Notes under the pieces: generated by a model | Seen by the model: the letters and a program-made list of their open reading frames with translations, nothing else | What the model was told of the DNA's origin: nothing | Databases searched by the model: none | Shown here: one piece after another, positions 36,615-46,343 of the stretch | Layout: each line of letters begins with the position of its first letter | How positions within the stretch are numbered: the first letter of the stretch is position 1 | Origin: Aquabacterium sp. | GTDB taxonomy: Bacteria; Pseudomonadota; Gammaproteobacteria; Burkholderiales; Burkholderiaceae_C | Assembly (NCBI GenBank): GCA_023266355.1 | Contig: JAHFQM010000002.1 | Span: forward strand, 558,001 to 622,000 | Direction of reading: 5' to 3' | Length of the DNA stretch: 64,000 bases | Translations under genes and position numbers: made by a program

Positions 36615-38156
36615 TCAACCCTGGGCTGCCACCCGCTCTGCCTTGCTGCGAAGCTTGTTCAACGCAGACAGATACGCTTTGGCCGACGCCACAACGATGT
36701 CCGGATCAGACCCGACCCCGTTGACGACCCGGCCACCGTGCTGCAGCCGAACCGTCACCTCTCCCTGGGATTCTGTGCTCCCCGAGGTGATGGCATTGAC
36801 CGAGTACAGCACCATTTCCGCGCCACTTTTCACGACAGCCTCGATCGCCTTGACCGACGCATCGACTGGACCATTGCCATCGGACTCGCTGCGGTGCTCC
36901 ACGCCACCGGCGCCAAACACCACGCTGGCGTGCGGACGCTCGCCCATCTCTGAGCGCTGCGACAGGGCCACCAGGCGGTAGTGCTCCTGCTCGCTGGTGA
37001 CGCTTTCGTCGCCGACCAGGGCGATGATGTCCTCGTCGAAGATCTCGCTCTTGCGGTCGGCCAACTCCTTGAACTTGGCGAACGCGGCGTTGACCTCGGC
37101 TTCCGAATCCAGATCGATGCCCAGCTCCTGCAGGCGCTGCTTGAAGGCGTTGCGGCCCGAGAGCTTGCCCAGCACGATCTTGTTGGCCGACAGACCGACG
37201 TCTTCGGCGCGCATGATTTCGTAGGTGTCGCGCGCCTTGAGCACGCCGTCCTGGTGGATGCCGGAGGCGTGGGCAAAGGCGTTGGCGCCGACCACGGCTT
37301 TGTTGGGCTGCACCACGAAGCCGGTGGTCTGCGAGACCAGGCGCGAGGCGGACATGATCTGCTGGGTGTCGATGCCCACGTCCAGGCCGAAGTGGTCACG
37401 GCGCGTCCTCACGGCCATCACCACCTCTTCCAGCGCGCAATTGCCGGCGCGCTCGCCCAGGCCGTTGATGGTGCATTCCACCTGACGGGCCCCACCGATC
37501 TTCACACCGGCCAGGGAGTTGGCCACGGCCATGCCCAGGTCGTTGTGGCAGTGCACCGACCAGATCGCCTTGTCCGAGTTCGGCACCTTCTGGCGCAGTT
37601 CGCGGATGAAGTTGCCGTACAGCTCGGGGATGGCGTAGCCCACCGTGTCGGGGATGTTGATGGTGGTGGCGCCCTCGGCGATCACGGCTTCGCAGACGCG
37701 GGCCAGGAAATCGATGTCCGAGCGGTAGCCGTCTTCGGCCGAGAACTCGACGTCTGCCGTCAGGTTGCGCGCGAAGCGCACCGACTGCTTGGCCTGCTCC
37801 AGCACCTGCTCCGGGCTCATGCGCAGCTTCTTCTCCATGTGCAAGGCACTGGTGGCGATGAAGGTGTGGATGCGCCAGGCGTTCGCGCCCTTCAGGGCCT
37901 CGGCGGCACGGGCGATGTCGCGGTCGTTGGCACGGGCCAGCGAGCAGACGATGGAGTCCTTGATGGCGTCGGCGATGCCCTTGATGGCTTCGAAATCACC
38001 GTTCGACGAAGCCGCGAAACCGGCTTCGATCACGTCCACCTTGAGGCGCTCCAGCTGGCGCGCGATGCGCAGCTTTTCTTCGCGGGTCATGGAGGCGCCA
38101 GGCGATTGCTCGCCATCGCGCAGGGTGGTGTCGAAAATGATGAGCTTGTCGGTCAT
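36615..38156 (-). CDS. leuA: 2-Isopropylmalate synthase
   Basis: LeuA condenses acetyl-CoA with 2-oxoisovalerate, the first step of leucine synthesis. The 513-residue protein has the N-terminal TIM barrel with [12 protein letters not shown], the metal-binding [22 protein letters not shown] and [13 protein letters not shown], and the C-terminal LeuA dimer regulatory domain after residue 390, which binds leucine. It lies 8 bp downstream of pssA. The ATG at 38156 is chosen because the DTTLRDG motif begins at the family position; upstream frame is within pssA. Confidence 0.96.
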   Translation of the reverse strand: MTDKLIIFDTTLRDGEQSPGASMTREEKLRIARQLERLKVDVIEAGFAASSNGDFEAIKGIADAIKDSIVCSLARANDRDIARAAEALKGANAWRIHTFIATSALHMEKKLRMSPEQVLEQAKQSVRFARNLTADVEFSAEDGYRSDIDFLARVCEAVIAEGATTINIPDTVGYAIPELYGNFIRELRQKVPNSDKAIWSVHCHNDLGMAVANSLAGVKIGGARQVECTINGLGERAGNCALEEVVMAVRTRRDHFGLDVGIDTQQIMSASRLVSQTTGFVVQPNKAVVGANAFAHASGIHQDGVLKARDTYEIMRAEDVGLSANKIVLGKLSGRNAFKQRLQELGIDLDSEAEVNAAFAKFKELADRKSEIFDEDIIALVGDESVTSEQEHYRLVALSQRSEMGERPHASVVFGAGGVEHRSESDGNGPVDASVKAIEAVVKSGAEMVLYSVNAITSGSTESQGEVTVRLQHGGRVVNGVGSDPDIVVASAKAYLSALNKLRSKAERVAAQG

Positions 38157-38164
38157 GGGGAGTC

Positions 38165-39007
38165 TCAGCGGTGCAGGCCTTCTTCGTCGGGTTCGTCGGT
38201 GGAGGTGGAAATCACGCTCACAGGACGGCCGCGGCGCCATTTGACGATGAACACGCCGTAGCCCGACAGGCCATAGAACATGAAGATGGCGAACAGGACG
38301 ATGGGCGGGTGGATGGTGATGACGGCGATGCCCAGGGCAATGGCCACGATCACGATGAAGGGCACCGTGCGCTTGAAGCTGACGTCCTTGAAGCTGTAGA
38401 ACGGGATGTTCGTGACCATCGTCAGGCCCGCGTACAGCGTCAGCGCACAGGCCAGCCAGATCAACCAGGGCGTGGTGTGCGGGCTGTAGCCGGCGTCGGT
38501 CACCACCCAGATGAAGCCCACCACCAGGGCGGCGGCGGCCGGGCTGGGCAGGCCCTGGAAGAAGCGGCGGTCCACCACGGCGATGTTGGTGTTGAAGCGC
38601 GCCAGGCGCAGCGCGGCGCCCGAGCAGTACACGAAGGCCGCGATCCAGCCGAGCTTGCCCATGCCCTTGAGCGCCCATTCATAGACGATCAGGGCGGGCG
38701 CGGCGCCGAACGAGACCATGTCGGACAGGCTGTCCATCTGCTCGCCGAAAGCACTCTGGGTGTTGGTCATGCGCGCCACGCGGCCGTCCAGGCTGTCGAG
38801 CACCATGGCGCAGAAGATGCCGACCGCGGCCTGCTCGAACTGGCCGTTCATGGCCATGACGATGGCGTAGAAACCGCCAAACAGCGCCGCCAGGGTGAAC
38901 AGGTTGGGCAGGATGTAGATGCCTTTGCGGCGCGGACGGTGCAACTCGGGCGCGTCCTCGGGCAGGGGGGCTTGGGCGTCGGTCGAACTCATGCGTGGTT
39001 CATGCAT
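38165..39007 (-). CDS. pssA: CDP-diacylglycerol-serine O-phosphatidyltransferase
   Basis: PssA makes phosphatidylserine from CDP-diacylglycerol and serine in the inner membrane. The 280-residue protein has the CDP-alcohol phosphotransferase motif [26 protein letters not shown] (D-G-x2-A-R-x8-G-x3-D-x3-D) and seven or eight membrane helices, the type II membrane form of the enzyme. Its product is the substrate of the decarboxylase encoded 3 bp upstream, so the pair makes phosphatidylethanolamine. ATG at 38992 is an alternative start. Confidence 0.94.
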   Translation of the reverse strand: MHEPRMSSTDAQAPLPEDAPELHRPRRKGIYILPNLFTLAALFGGFYAIVMAMNGQFEQAAVGIFCAMVLDSLDGRVARMTNTQSAFGEQMDSLSDMVSFGAAPALIVYEWALKGMGKLGWIAAFVYCSGAALRLARFNTNIAVVDRRFFQGLPSPAAAALVVGFIWVVTDAGYSPHTTPWLIWLACALTLYAGLTMVTNIPFYSFKDVSFKRTVPFIVIVAIALGIAVITIHPPIVLFAIFMFYGLSGYGVFIVKWRRGRPVSVISTSTDEPDEEGLHR

Positions 39008-39010
39008 TCT

Positions 39011-39658
39011 TCATGCGGTCGCGAGGGTGGCCAGGATGGTCGTGGTGGCCGACACGCGCTCGCCAGGCGCCACCTTGGGCACGGCGTGTGGCGGCAGGTA
39101 GATGTCCACGCGCGAGCCGAAGCGGATCAAGCCATAGCGCTGGCCGCGGGTCAGCGTGTCGCCCGGCTTGACGGTGCACAGGATGCGCCGCGCGATCAGC
39201 CCCGCGACCTGCACCAGCGTGACCAGCTCGCCGTTGGACTCGATGACCACGGCGTTGCGCTCATGGCGGGTCGAAGCCGTGTCGAGGTCGGCGCTGATGG
39301 CGGCACCCGGGAAATACTGCACTTGGCGGATGACGCCATCGACGCTGGCGCGGTTGGCGTGGGTGTCGAAGAAGTTCATGAACACGCTGATGCGCAGCGC
39401 ATCGCGGTTGGCGTAGGGGTCACGCGCTTTTTCGATGCGCACCACGCGGCCATCGGCGGGCGACAGCACCGCGCCACTTTGGGTCGGCACCGCACGGGGG
39501 GCGTCGCGCCACAGCAGGGCGGCAAGCGCGGCCATCAGGCCGGCGAACAGCAGACCCCAGCCATCGCCCAACAACCAGGCCAGCGCCAGGGTGAACAGCA
39601 CGACGACGGCCGTCAGGAGACGGTGGCCGCGCGCAAACAGGTACAAAGATGACATCAT
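39011..39658 (-). CDS. psd: Phosphatidylserine decarboxylase, short form
   Basis: A 215-residue proenzyme of the short decarboxylase group. Two N-terminal membrane helices are followed by [30 protein letters not shown], and the self-cleavage site FGSR ([14 protein letters not shown]), which replaces the LGST of the longer enzyme at 5609-6508. It belongs to a conserved psd-pssA-leuA order, which in other Burkholderiales often follows ilvBHC. Here an MscS channel gene is upstream, its stop overlapping this ATG by 4 nt. Having both decarboxylase types in one window is noteworthy. Confidence 0.92.
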   Translation of the reverse strand: MMSSLYLFARGHRLLTAVVVLFTLALAWLLGDGWGLLFAGLMAALAALLWRDAPRAVPTQSGAVLSPADGRVVRIEKARDPYANRDALRISVFMNFFDTHANRASVDGVIRQVQYFPGAAISADLDTASTRHERNAVVIESNGELVTLVQVAGLIARRILCTVKPGDTLTRGQRYGLIRFGSRVDIYLPPHAVPKVAPGERVSATTTILATLATA

Positions 39659-40992
39659 GATGTCGTTGAGGATACCTCAACGGGCGCGGACGGCGACACC
39701 TGCGGCGCCCCGATGGGCGACAGCTGGCGCACCACCCGCTGAGGGAATGGGATGTCCACGCCCAGGCGATTGAGGGCGTCCAGCAGCGCCAGGTTGACGG
39801 CAGAGCGTGCGCCCAGTTGGCCAACTTCAGGGTCGGCGATCCAGAAAGCCACGGTCAACTCCAGGCCATCGGCGGCAAAGTTCGACAGCAGCACCGAGGG
39901 CGCCGGGTCCTGCAGCACCCGCGCAACGGCCTGCACTGCGGCTTGCAATTGCGGCATCACCGCGTTCAGGTCGGTGCCATAGGCCACCTGCACCACCGTG
40001 GTCAGCAACACGCGGCGATCGGCCAACGAAGCGTTTTCCACGCGCTGGGTGATGAGCACCTCGTTGGGCACGATGGACTCCCGCCCCGAGGAAGAGCGCA
40101 GCACCGTGAAACGCGTGTTGATGTCGGTGATGACGCCCTCGAAGTTGTCCACGCGCACCAAGTCGCCAATGCGCAAGGAGCGCTCGGCCAGGATGACGAA
40201 GCCGCTGACGTAATTCGCCGCGAGCTTTTGCAGGCCCATGCCCACGCCCACGCCCAATGCGCCGCCAAACACCGACAGCGCCGTCAAATCGATGCCCACC
40301 GCCGACAGGGCCAGCATCAGCCCCGTGACCAGCAAAAGCGCCCGCAGGATGTTGGCCGCCATCTTGCGCATGGAGAGGTTGTCGGTGGCACCTTTGAGCA
40401 GCTTGGATTCGATGGCCGACGACAGCGACAGCGAGAGGATCATCACCAGGATCGCGCTCAGCGTGCCCTCGATGAGCTTGCGCAGGCTGACCTCGCCAGA
40501 GCCAAGCTTCCAGGTGATTTGGTCCAGCTCGTCGAGCAGCAGGGGCATCACGCCTGTGACCCACAGCACCGTGACCAGCCAGGCCAGCCAGGACACCGTG
40601 CGTTCGACCACCCGCACCGTGCGCGAACTGGGGAAGGCCGCCCCCAGCACTTTGACCGTCAGGCGGATGACCGCCAGCGAGGACAGCACGGGAATGGCCA
40701 GCCGGAACACCGGCAACGGCATCACTTCCATCAGGGCCCGGCGCGCGGCCAGGGCCAGCATCAGGGCCACCACCGGGAACAAGATGCCGTCCACCACCTT
40801 GCGCCCGAACCAGATGGCGGTGGGCTCGGACTGCTGCCCGCGCCACAGGCGCACCAGCAACCACGCCAGGCCCAGACAACCCGCCAGCGCGAGCCCCTCG
40901 GCCAGGACGGTGGGCTGCTGCAACTGGGTCAGGAGCTGGCCGAGTTCTTCGGCGCTGATCGGGTGGGAGGCGTGCGGGGTGCTCACACTCAT
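39655..40992 (-). CDS. MscS-family mechanosensitive channel
   Basis: The 445-residue membrane protein has about five N-terminal helices and the MscS core: pore helix [46 protein letters not shown], then the beta domain [24 protein letters not shown] and the C-terminal alpha/beta domain. It probably releases solutes on osmotic downshock. It overlaps the short psd gene by ATGA, suggesting coupled translation. GTG at 41013 would add seven residues. Confidence 0.9.
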   Translation of the reverse strand: MSVSTPHASHPISAEELGQLLTQLQQPTVLAEGLALAGCLGLAWLLVRLWRGQQSEPTAIWFGRKVVDGILFPVVALMLALAARRALMEVMPLPVFRLAIPVLSSLAVIRLTVKVLGAAFPSSRTVRVVERTVSWLAWLVTVLWVTGVMPLLLDELDQITWKLGSGEVSLRKLIEGTLSAILVMILSLSLSSAIESKLLKGATDNLSMRKMAANILRALLLVTGLMLALSAVGIDLTALSVFGGALGVGVGMGLQKLAANYVSGFVILAERSLRIGDLVRVDNFEGVITDINTRFTVLRSSSGRESIVPNEVLITQRVENASLADRRVLLTTVVQVAYGTDLNAVMPQLQAAVQAVARVLQDPAPSVLLSNFAADGLELTVAFWIADPEVGQLGARSAVNLALLDALNRLGVDIPFPQRVVRQLSPIGAPQVSPSAPVEVSSTTS

Positions 40993-41030
40993 GGGCAAAG
41001 CGAACAAGGACACGGGGGCTCAGGGAAGGG

Positions 41031-41966
41031 TCAGTTTTCGATCAGGGTGCGCACATGCGCGGCCACGCTGCGGGCCAGCGCGCTGAGGTTGTAGCCGCCT
41101 TCCAGGCAGGAGACGATGCGGCCCTGGGCATGGGTGTCGGCAACCTGCATGATTTTCGCGGTGATCCAGGCGTAGTCGGCCTCGACCAGCCCCAGGCCAC
41201 CGAGGTCGTCTTCGCGGTGGCCGTCGAAGCCGGCAGAGATGAAGATCATCTCGGGCTTGAAATCTTCCAGGCGGTACATCCAGTAGCTGTCCACCACGTC
41301 GCGCACCAGCCGGCCGTCGCTGCGGGCGGGCACCGGCACGTTGACCATGTTGCCGGCGCGGCTCTCGGCGCCGCTGTAGGGGTAGAAGGGGTGCTGGAAC
41401 AGGCCGACCATCAGCACGCGGTCGTCGTTGGCCAGGATGTCTTCGGTGCCATTGCCGTGGTGCACGTCGAAATCGACCACGGCCACGCGCTTCAAGCCGC
41501 GCACGTCCAGCGCATGGCGCGCGGCCACGGCGACGTTGTTGAAGAAGCAAAAGCCCATGGTCTGGTCGTGCGTGGCGTGGTGGCCAGGCGGACGCACCGC
41601 GCAAAAGGCGTTGCTCAGCTTGCCGTCGATGACCGCGTCCGTGGCCGCCACCGCTGCACCCGCCGCCCGCCAGGCCGCCGAGCGCGTGCCCGGACAGGCC
41701 CAGGTGTCGGGGTCGAGGGCGCGGGTCTCGCCGGTGGCTTCGAGCTGCTGCAGGAAATCGTCCAGCGTCAGCACGTAGTTGAGGTCATGGGCGAGCGCCA
41801 GGTCCTGGTTGGACGCCATGGGCACGTCTTGCGGCAGCATCAACATGTCCAGACCGACGGCCCGCAGGTGGTCTTCGATGGCGTGGATGCGCGCGGGGCA
41901 CTCCGGGTGGCCTGCGCCCATGTCGTGCGACAGGCAGTCCGGGTGTGAAAAATAGCCGGTGGTCAT
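41031..41966 (-). CDS. Histone deacetylase family protein (acetoin-utilisation type)
   Basis: The 311-residue zinc hydrolase has the class II-type deacetylase motifs HPECPARI, RPPGHHATHDQTMGFCFFNNVAVAA (catalytic His pair), VVDFDVHHGNGTEDI (zinc ligands D and H), SAGFDGHREDDLGG (third ligand Asp) and CLEGGYN. Bacterial members deacetylate acetylpolyamines or lysines on proteins; the substrate here is unknown. It lies 38 bp upstream of the mscS gene on the same strand and may be cotranscribed. Confidence 0.9.
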   Translation of the reverse strand: MTTGYFSHPDCLSHDMGAGHPECPARIHAIEDHLRAVGLDMLMLPQDVPMASNQDLALAHDLNYVLTLDDFLQQLEATGETRALDPDTWACPGTRSAAWRAAGAAVAATDAVIDGKLSNAFCAVRPPGHHATHDQTMGFCFFNNVAVAARHALDVRGLKRVAVVDFDVHHGNGTEDILANDDRVLMVGLFQHPFYPYSGAESRAGNMVNVPVPARSDGRLVRDVVDSYWMYRLEDFKPEMIFISAGFDGHREDDLGGLGLVEADYAWITAKIMQVADTHAQGRIVSCLEGGYNLSALARSVAAHVRTLIEN

Positions 41967-42015
41967 GGGTCAGAAGTGCGCCGCACACCGTGCGGGATTG
42001 GGTTAAGGTGCTGCC

Positions 42016-42984
42016 ATGCTCCGCAATGACATGAACCCGCCAGGCGCATCGGCCGGACCCGCCTCACCGAACGTCCGACAGCTCACCTCGCTCATTGATC
42101 AGGTTAGCACGATCATCGTGGGCAAACGCGAGCAGGTCACGCTCAGCGTCATCTGCCTGCTGGCGTCCGGCCACTTGCTGATCGAAGACATCCCGGGCGT
42201 CGGCAAGACCACGCTGTCGCAGGCGCTCGCGCGCTCGCTGGGCCTGAGCTTTTCGCGGGTGCAGTTCACCGCCGATTTGCTGCCCTCCGACCTGATCGGG
42301 GTGAGCGTCTATGAGCGCCAGAAAGAGGCCTTCGTCTTCCACCCCGGGCCGGTGTTTGCACAGGTGCTGCTGGCCGACGAAATCAACCGGGCCGGCCCGC
42401 GCACGCAAAGCGCCTTGCTGGAGGCCATGGAAGAACGCCAGGTCACGGCCGAGGGCGAGACCCGCCCCCTGCCCTCGCCGTTTTTCGTCATCGCCACACA
42501 GAACCCGGTGGAGCAACTCGGCACGCACCCGCTGCCCGAGTCTCAGCTGGACCGCTTCGCCATGCGCCTGTCTCTGGGCTACCCCGATGCCGCCGCCGAG
42601 CGCGCCTTGCTGACGGGTGCCGACCGCCGCCAGTCCCTGCACGACATCCGCCCCGTGATGAGCGCCAGCGAGTGGCAACAGTGGCAGGCCTGCCTCGCGC
42701 AGGTGCATGTCTCCGAGGCCCTGCTGGACTACCTGCAAGCGCTGCTGAAAGCCACACGGGATGGCCGCTGGTTCGCCCAGGGCCTGAGCCCGCGCGCAGG
42801 GCTGTCGCTGCTGCGCCTGGCCCGCGCCCGCGCCCTGGTGATGGGACGCGGCCACGTCTCGCCCGAAGACCTGCAGGTGCTGTGGGTGCCCGGCGTGGCC
42901 CACCGCCTGCAGGTGCTGAGCCAGTCCGGCCGCAGCGCCGCCGCCCAGGCGCGCGCGCTGCTGGAGGCCACCCCGGTGCCATGA
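42016..42984 (+). CDS. MoxR-type AAA+ ATPase
   Basis: MoxR ATPases act as chaperones that mature or assemble partner proteins, often with DUF58 and VWA-domain proteins. The 322-residue protein has Walker A EDIPGVGKTTL, the QFTADLLPSDLIGV signature, Walker B VLLADEINRAGPRTQSALLEAMEERQVT, and sensor 1 FFVIATQNPVEQLGTHPLPESQLDRF. AAGGTG lies 6 nt before the ATG at 42016. Its stop overlaps the start of the DUF58 gene (ATGA), so the two are translationally coupled. Confidence 0.94.
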   Translation: MLRNDMNPPGASAGPASPNVRQLTSLIDQVSTIIVGKREQVTLSVICLLASGHLLIEDIPGVGKTTLSQALARSLGLSFSRVQFTADLLPSDLIGVSVYERQKEAFVFHPGPVFAQVLLADEINRAGPRTQSALLEAMEERQVTAEGETRPLPSPFFVIATQNPVEQLGTHPLPESQLDRFAMRLSLGYPDAAAERALLTGADRRQSLHDIRPVMSASEWQQWQACLAQVHVSEALLDYLQALLKATRDGRWFAQGLSPRAGLSLLRLARARALVMGRGHVSPEDLQVLWVPGVAHRLQVLSQSGRSAAAQARALLEATPVP

Positions 42985-44072
42985 AGGCGCGCCCACCGAA
43001 CGTGGCGCACGCCCTGCGTCAGCGCTGGACCGGCTGGTGGGAAGCCCGGCTGCCCCGGCAGGACCAGATCCGCCTGACGCAGCGCAACCTCTACATCCTG
43101 CCGTCGCGTGCGGGCCTGAGCTTCGCGGTGGTGGTGATGGTGCTGTTGCTGGCCTCCATCAACGAGCAGGTGAACCTGGGCTACGCCTTGGCCTTCCTGC
43201 TGGGCGGTGCCGGCATGGCCGCGCTCTACCAGACCCACGGCAACCTGCAGGGCGTGAGCCTGCGCTTGCAAAGCCTGCACAGCGTGCACGCAGGCCAGGT
43301 GCTGCGCCTGCCAGTGGCCCTGAACAACCAGCACCGCCGGCTGGGCCGCTACGGCCTGCTGATCAGCGTGGACACCCGCAGCCTGCCGCGCGAGCTCGCC
43401 GCCAGCAGCACGCCGCAACACGTGGACCTGCCGCCCGGCAGCGAAGGCAGCGTCGAAGTGGATGTGCCCACCCTGCACCGCGGCTGGCTGGACCTGCCGC
43501 GCCTGACCATCGAGACCCGCTACCCGCTGGGCCTGTTCCGGGCCTGGGCCTTCTGGCGACCGCAATCGCGCGTGCTGGTCTGGCCCGCGCTGGAGGCCCA
43601 TGCCCCACCCCTGCCTGAGCTGCCAGGCCGGGACAGCCGCGAGCCCCAAGCCACCGCCCAGGCGCGCGATGCCGACATGCCCGAGGGCCTGCGCGACCAC
43701 CGCCGCGGTGACCCACTGCGCTGGGTGGCCTGGAAGAAGTCCACCCGCGCCCTGGCCACTGGCGGCAACCTCGTCAGCCGCGAGCCTGCCGGTGGCCGCA
43801 CACCCGACCGCTGGCTGGACTACGCGCACAGCCCGGGCCTGCAACACCTCGCAGCAGAGGCGCGCCTGTCACGGCTGACCAGCTGGCTGTTGCAAGCCGA
43901 GCAAGACGCTTCGGGCAACGGCCCAGCCTATGGCCTGCGTCTGCCTGGCCTGTCGCTGTCCTGCGGCAACGGCCCGCACCACCTGCGCCAGTGCCTGGAC
44001 GCGCTGGCCACCTGGACGCCCCCTGGCACGGCGCAAGGCCATGCGCCGGAACCTGCGCGGGGGCCTGCATGA
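42981..44072 (+). CDS. DUF58 domain membrane protein
   Basis: The 363-residue protein has two adjacent N-terminal membrane helices (AGLSFAVVVMVLLLASINEQVNLGYALAFLLGGAGMAALY), an Ig-like middle, and the DUF58 signature late in the protein: GLRDHRRGDPLRWVAWKKSTR. DUF58 proteins are paired with MoxR ATPases. It overlaps the upstream moxR gene and the downstream transglutaminase gene by 4 nt each, so all three are made together. Confidence 0.9.
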   Translation: MKARPPNVAHALRQRWTGWWEARLPRQDQIRLTQRNLYILPSRAGLSFAVVVMVLLLASINEQVNLGYALAFLLGGAGMAALYQTHGNLQGVSLRLQSLHSVHAGQVLRLPVALNNQHRRLGRYGLLISVDTRSLPRELAASSTPQHVDLPPGSEGSVEVDVPTLHRGWLDLPRLTIETRYPLGLFRAWAFWRPQSRVLVWPALEAHAPPLPELPGRDSREPQATAQARDADMPEGLRDHRRGDPLRWVAWKKSTRALATGGNLVSREPAGGRTPDRWLDYAHSPGLQHLAAEARLSRLTSWLLQAEQDASGNGPAYGLRLPGLSLSCGNGPHHLRQCLDALATWTPPGTAQGHAPEPARGPA

Positions 44073-46315
44073 GCGCCATCCTGAAGGCCCCTCACCTGAG
44101 CCGAGATGGCCGCGACACCCTGTGGCTGCTGGCCGTGCTCGCCCTGTGCATCGCCCCGCACCTGGCGCGCCTGCCGCTGTGGTGCTCGCTGGGCACGGCC
44201 GCCGCCATCGCCTGGCGCGCGCAGCTGGCCTGGCGCGATGCCCCCCTGCCGCCCCGGTGGGTGCTGATGGTCAGCCTGATCGCCTGTGTGGGCCTGACGC
44301 TCATGAGCTACCAGTCGCTGTTCGGTCGGCAGGCGGGCGTCACCCTGGTCACCATCCTGGCGGCCCTGAAAACGCTCGAACTCCGCGCCCGGCGCGATGC
44401 CTTCGTCATCACCTCGCTGGGCTTTTTCCTCATCCTCACGCAGTTCCTGTTTTCGCAGGCCATCGGCATGGCCCTGCTGATGCTGCTGGCGCTGCTCGGC
44501 CTGCTCAGCGCCCTGGTGCTGGCACAACGCACGGTGGGCCGCCCCAGCCTGGGTGCCGCCCTGGCCGCGGCCGGACGCTGCCTGGTGATGGGCGTGCCGG
44601 TGATGGTGGCGCTGTACATCTTCTTCCCGCGCTTCGGGCCGCTGTGGAGCGTGCCCGCCGACTCGGGCACACGCACCGGGCTGTCCGAGCAGATGCGCAT
44701 GGGCGGCGTGGCCGAGCTGGCCCAGGACGACAGCGTCGCCCTGCGCGTGCGCTTCCTGGACACCCCCCCCACGCCCGGCGAGCTCTACTTCCGTGGCCCC
44801 GTGCTGGACTTGTTCGACGGCCAGAACTGGACATCCTCCCTGCCCGGCCTGCGCAAGCACACGCGCAACGGCCAGCGCGGCGATGTGGCGATGCGGCCCG
44901 CGCAGCCCTCGCCCCCGGGCAGCGACGCAAGCACCACCGTGGCCCCGGCCGGACGCAGCGTGCGCTACCAGATCACGCTGGAGCCCAACCAGCTCCGCGC
45001 GGTGCCTCTGCTGGACGGCACCCTGGAAGCCGCGCCCTCCCCGCCCCTGACCGAGCCCGTGCTGCAGCGTGCGGGCCTGAGCTGGGTGGCCGACCAGCCT
45101 GTGACCGAGCGCAGCCAGATCGACGGCGTGGCTCGGTTGATGACCCGCGAGGCTCCGACACACCCCGACGCCCTGACCCTGCGCCAATGGGTCCAGCTGC
45201 CACGGGGCTACAACCCGCGCACCCTGGCCTGGGCCGCCGACATGCGCAGCAGCCCGGCGTTCCGCGATGCCGATGCCAGCGCCCTGGCCATCGCGCTGAT
45301 GCGCCACATCCGGCAAGCAGGCTTCCGCTACACCCTGAGCCCGGGCGATGACGCGCCCGATGACCAAGGGCAGCCGGTACTGCACCAGGTGGACCAGTTC
45401 TGGCTGGACCGGCGCAGCGGTTTTTGCGAGCACTTCGCCGCGGCCTTCGTCGTCGTCATGCGGGCGATGGACGTGCCAGCACGCGTCGTGACGGGCTTCC
45501 AGGGCGCCGAGCTCAACCCCGTTGACGGCCTCTACATCGTGCGCAACAGCGATGCCCACGCCTGGGCCGAGTACTGGCAGCCCGAGCTGGGCTGGGTGCG
45601 CGTGGACCCGACCTCCGCGGTGGCACCCGAGCGCATCGACCGACCGCGCCCGCCCCTGCGCAACGCCCAAGGCCTGCCCGCCACCCTGTCCAAGCTGGAC
45701 CCGGCGTTCTGGAGCGGTGTGCGCGCCTACACAGACGCGGCCAACCACCGATGGAACATCTGGGTGCTGCAGTACTCGCGCAACCAGCAGATGTCGATGC
45801 TGTCGCGCTGGGGCGTGAACTCGCCCGACTGGACCGACCTGATGCGCGTGTGTGCCGGGCTGCTGGTGCTGCTGTCGCTGGGCGGGCTGGCCTGGCTTTG
45901 GTGGCGACGCCCGCGCACGCCGCGCTCGGCCTGGCACCGCCCGATGGTGCGGCTGCACCAGGCCATGCTGGCCGCCGGGTTCGAAGCGCCCGCCCACAGC
46001 CCGGTGCCCGCGCCCGCCCTGGCCTGGTCACGCCAAGTGCAAACCACATCCAACGCCTCCGAGGCACCCATGCCCCCGCAAGCACAGGCGGCCCATGCGG
46101 CCCTGCTGCAAGCCCTGACGGCGCTCGACGCGCTGCGCTACGGCGCCGCATCCGACACAGCCGCCAACAGCTTCGGCGCCAGGCGTGCCATGCGCCGGAA
46201 GGTGGACCAGGTCATCGCGCAAGCCATCGCCCAGGCCAAAGCCCTGGGCCGACCAGGTCCACACCCGCGCCCACGCCTGCGCCCCCGCACAAGCGCCAAC
46301 GGCACGCCGCCTTGA
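44069..46315 (+). CDS. TgpA-like transmembrane transglutaminase (DUF3488)
   Basis: The 748-residue protein has six or more N-terminal membrane helices, a periplasmic DUF3488/transglutaminase-like domain and one further helix before a cytoplasmic C-terminus. The Cys-His-Asp triad is visible in RRSGFCEHFAAAFVVVMRA, NSDAHAWAEYW and GWVRVDPTSAV. The homologue in Pseudomonas aeruginosa, TgpA, is essential, but the cell-envelope substrate is not known. It is the third gene of the coupled MoxR/DUF58 operon. The C-terminal 60 residues are Pro/Ala/Arg-rich. Confidence 0.92.
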   Translation: MSAILKAPHLSRDGRDTLWLLAVLALCIAPHLARLPLWCSLGTAAAIAWRAQLAWRDAPLPPRWVLMVSLIACVGLTLMSYQSLFGRQAGVTLVTILAALKTLELRARRDAFVITSLGFFLILTQFLFSQAIGMALLMLLALLGLLSALVLAQRTVGRPSLGAALAAAGRCLVMGVPVMVALYIFFPRFGPLWSVPADSGTRTGLSEQMRMGGVAELAQDDSVALRVRFLDTPPTPGELYFRGPVLDLFDGQNWTSSLPGLRKHTRNGQRGDVAMRPAQPSPPGSDASTTVAPAGRSVRYQITLEPNQLRAVPLLDGTLEAAPSPPLTEPVLQRAGLSWVADQPVTERSQIDGVARLMTREAPTHPDALTLRQWVQLPRGYNPRTLAWAADMRSSPAFRDADASALAIALMRHIRQAGFRYTLSPGDDAPDDQGQPVLHQVDQFWLDRRSGFCEHFAAAFVVVMRAMDVPARVVTGFQGAELNPVDGLYIVRNSDAHAWAEYWQPELGWVRVDPTSAVAPERIDRPRPPLRNAQGLPATLSKLDPAFWSGVRAYTDAANHRWNIWVLQYSRNQQMSMLSRWGVNSPDWTDLMRVCAGLLVLLSLGGLAWLWWRRPRTPRSAWHRPMVRLHQAMLAAGFEAPAHSPVPAPALAWSRQVQTTSNASEAPMPPQAQAAHAALLQALTALDALRYGAASDTAANSFGARRAMRRKVDQVIAQAIAQAKALGRPGPHPRPRLRPRTSANGTPP

Positions 46316-46343
46316 GGCACCGGCTTTGGCACACTCCCGTCCC

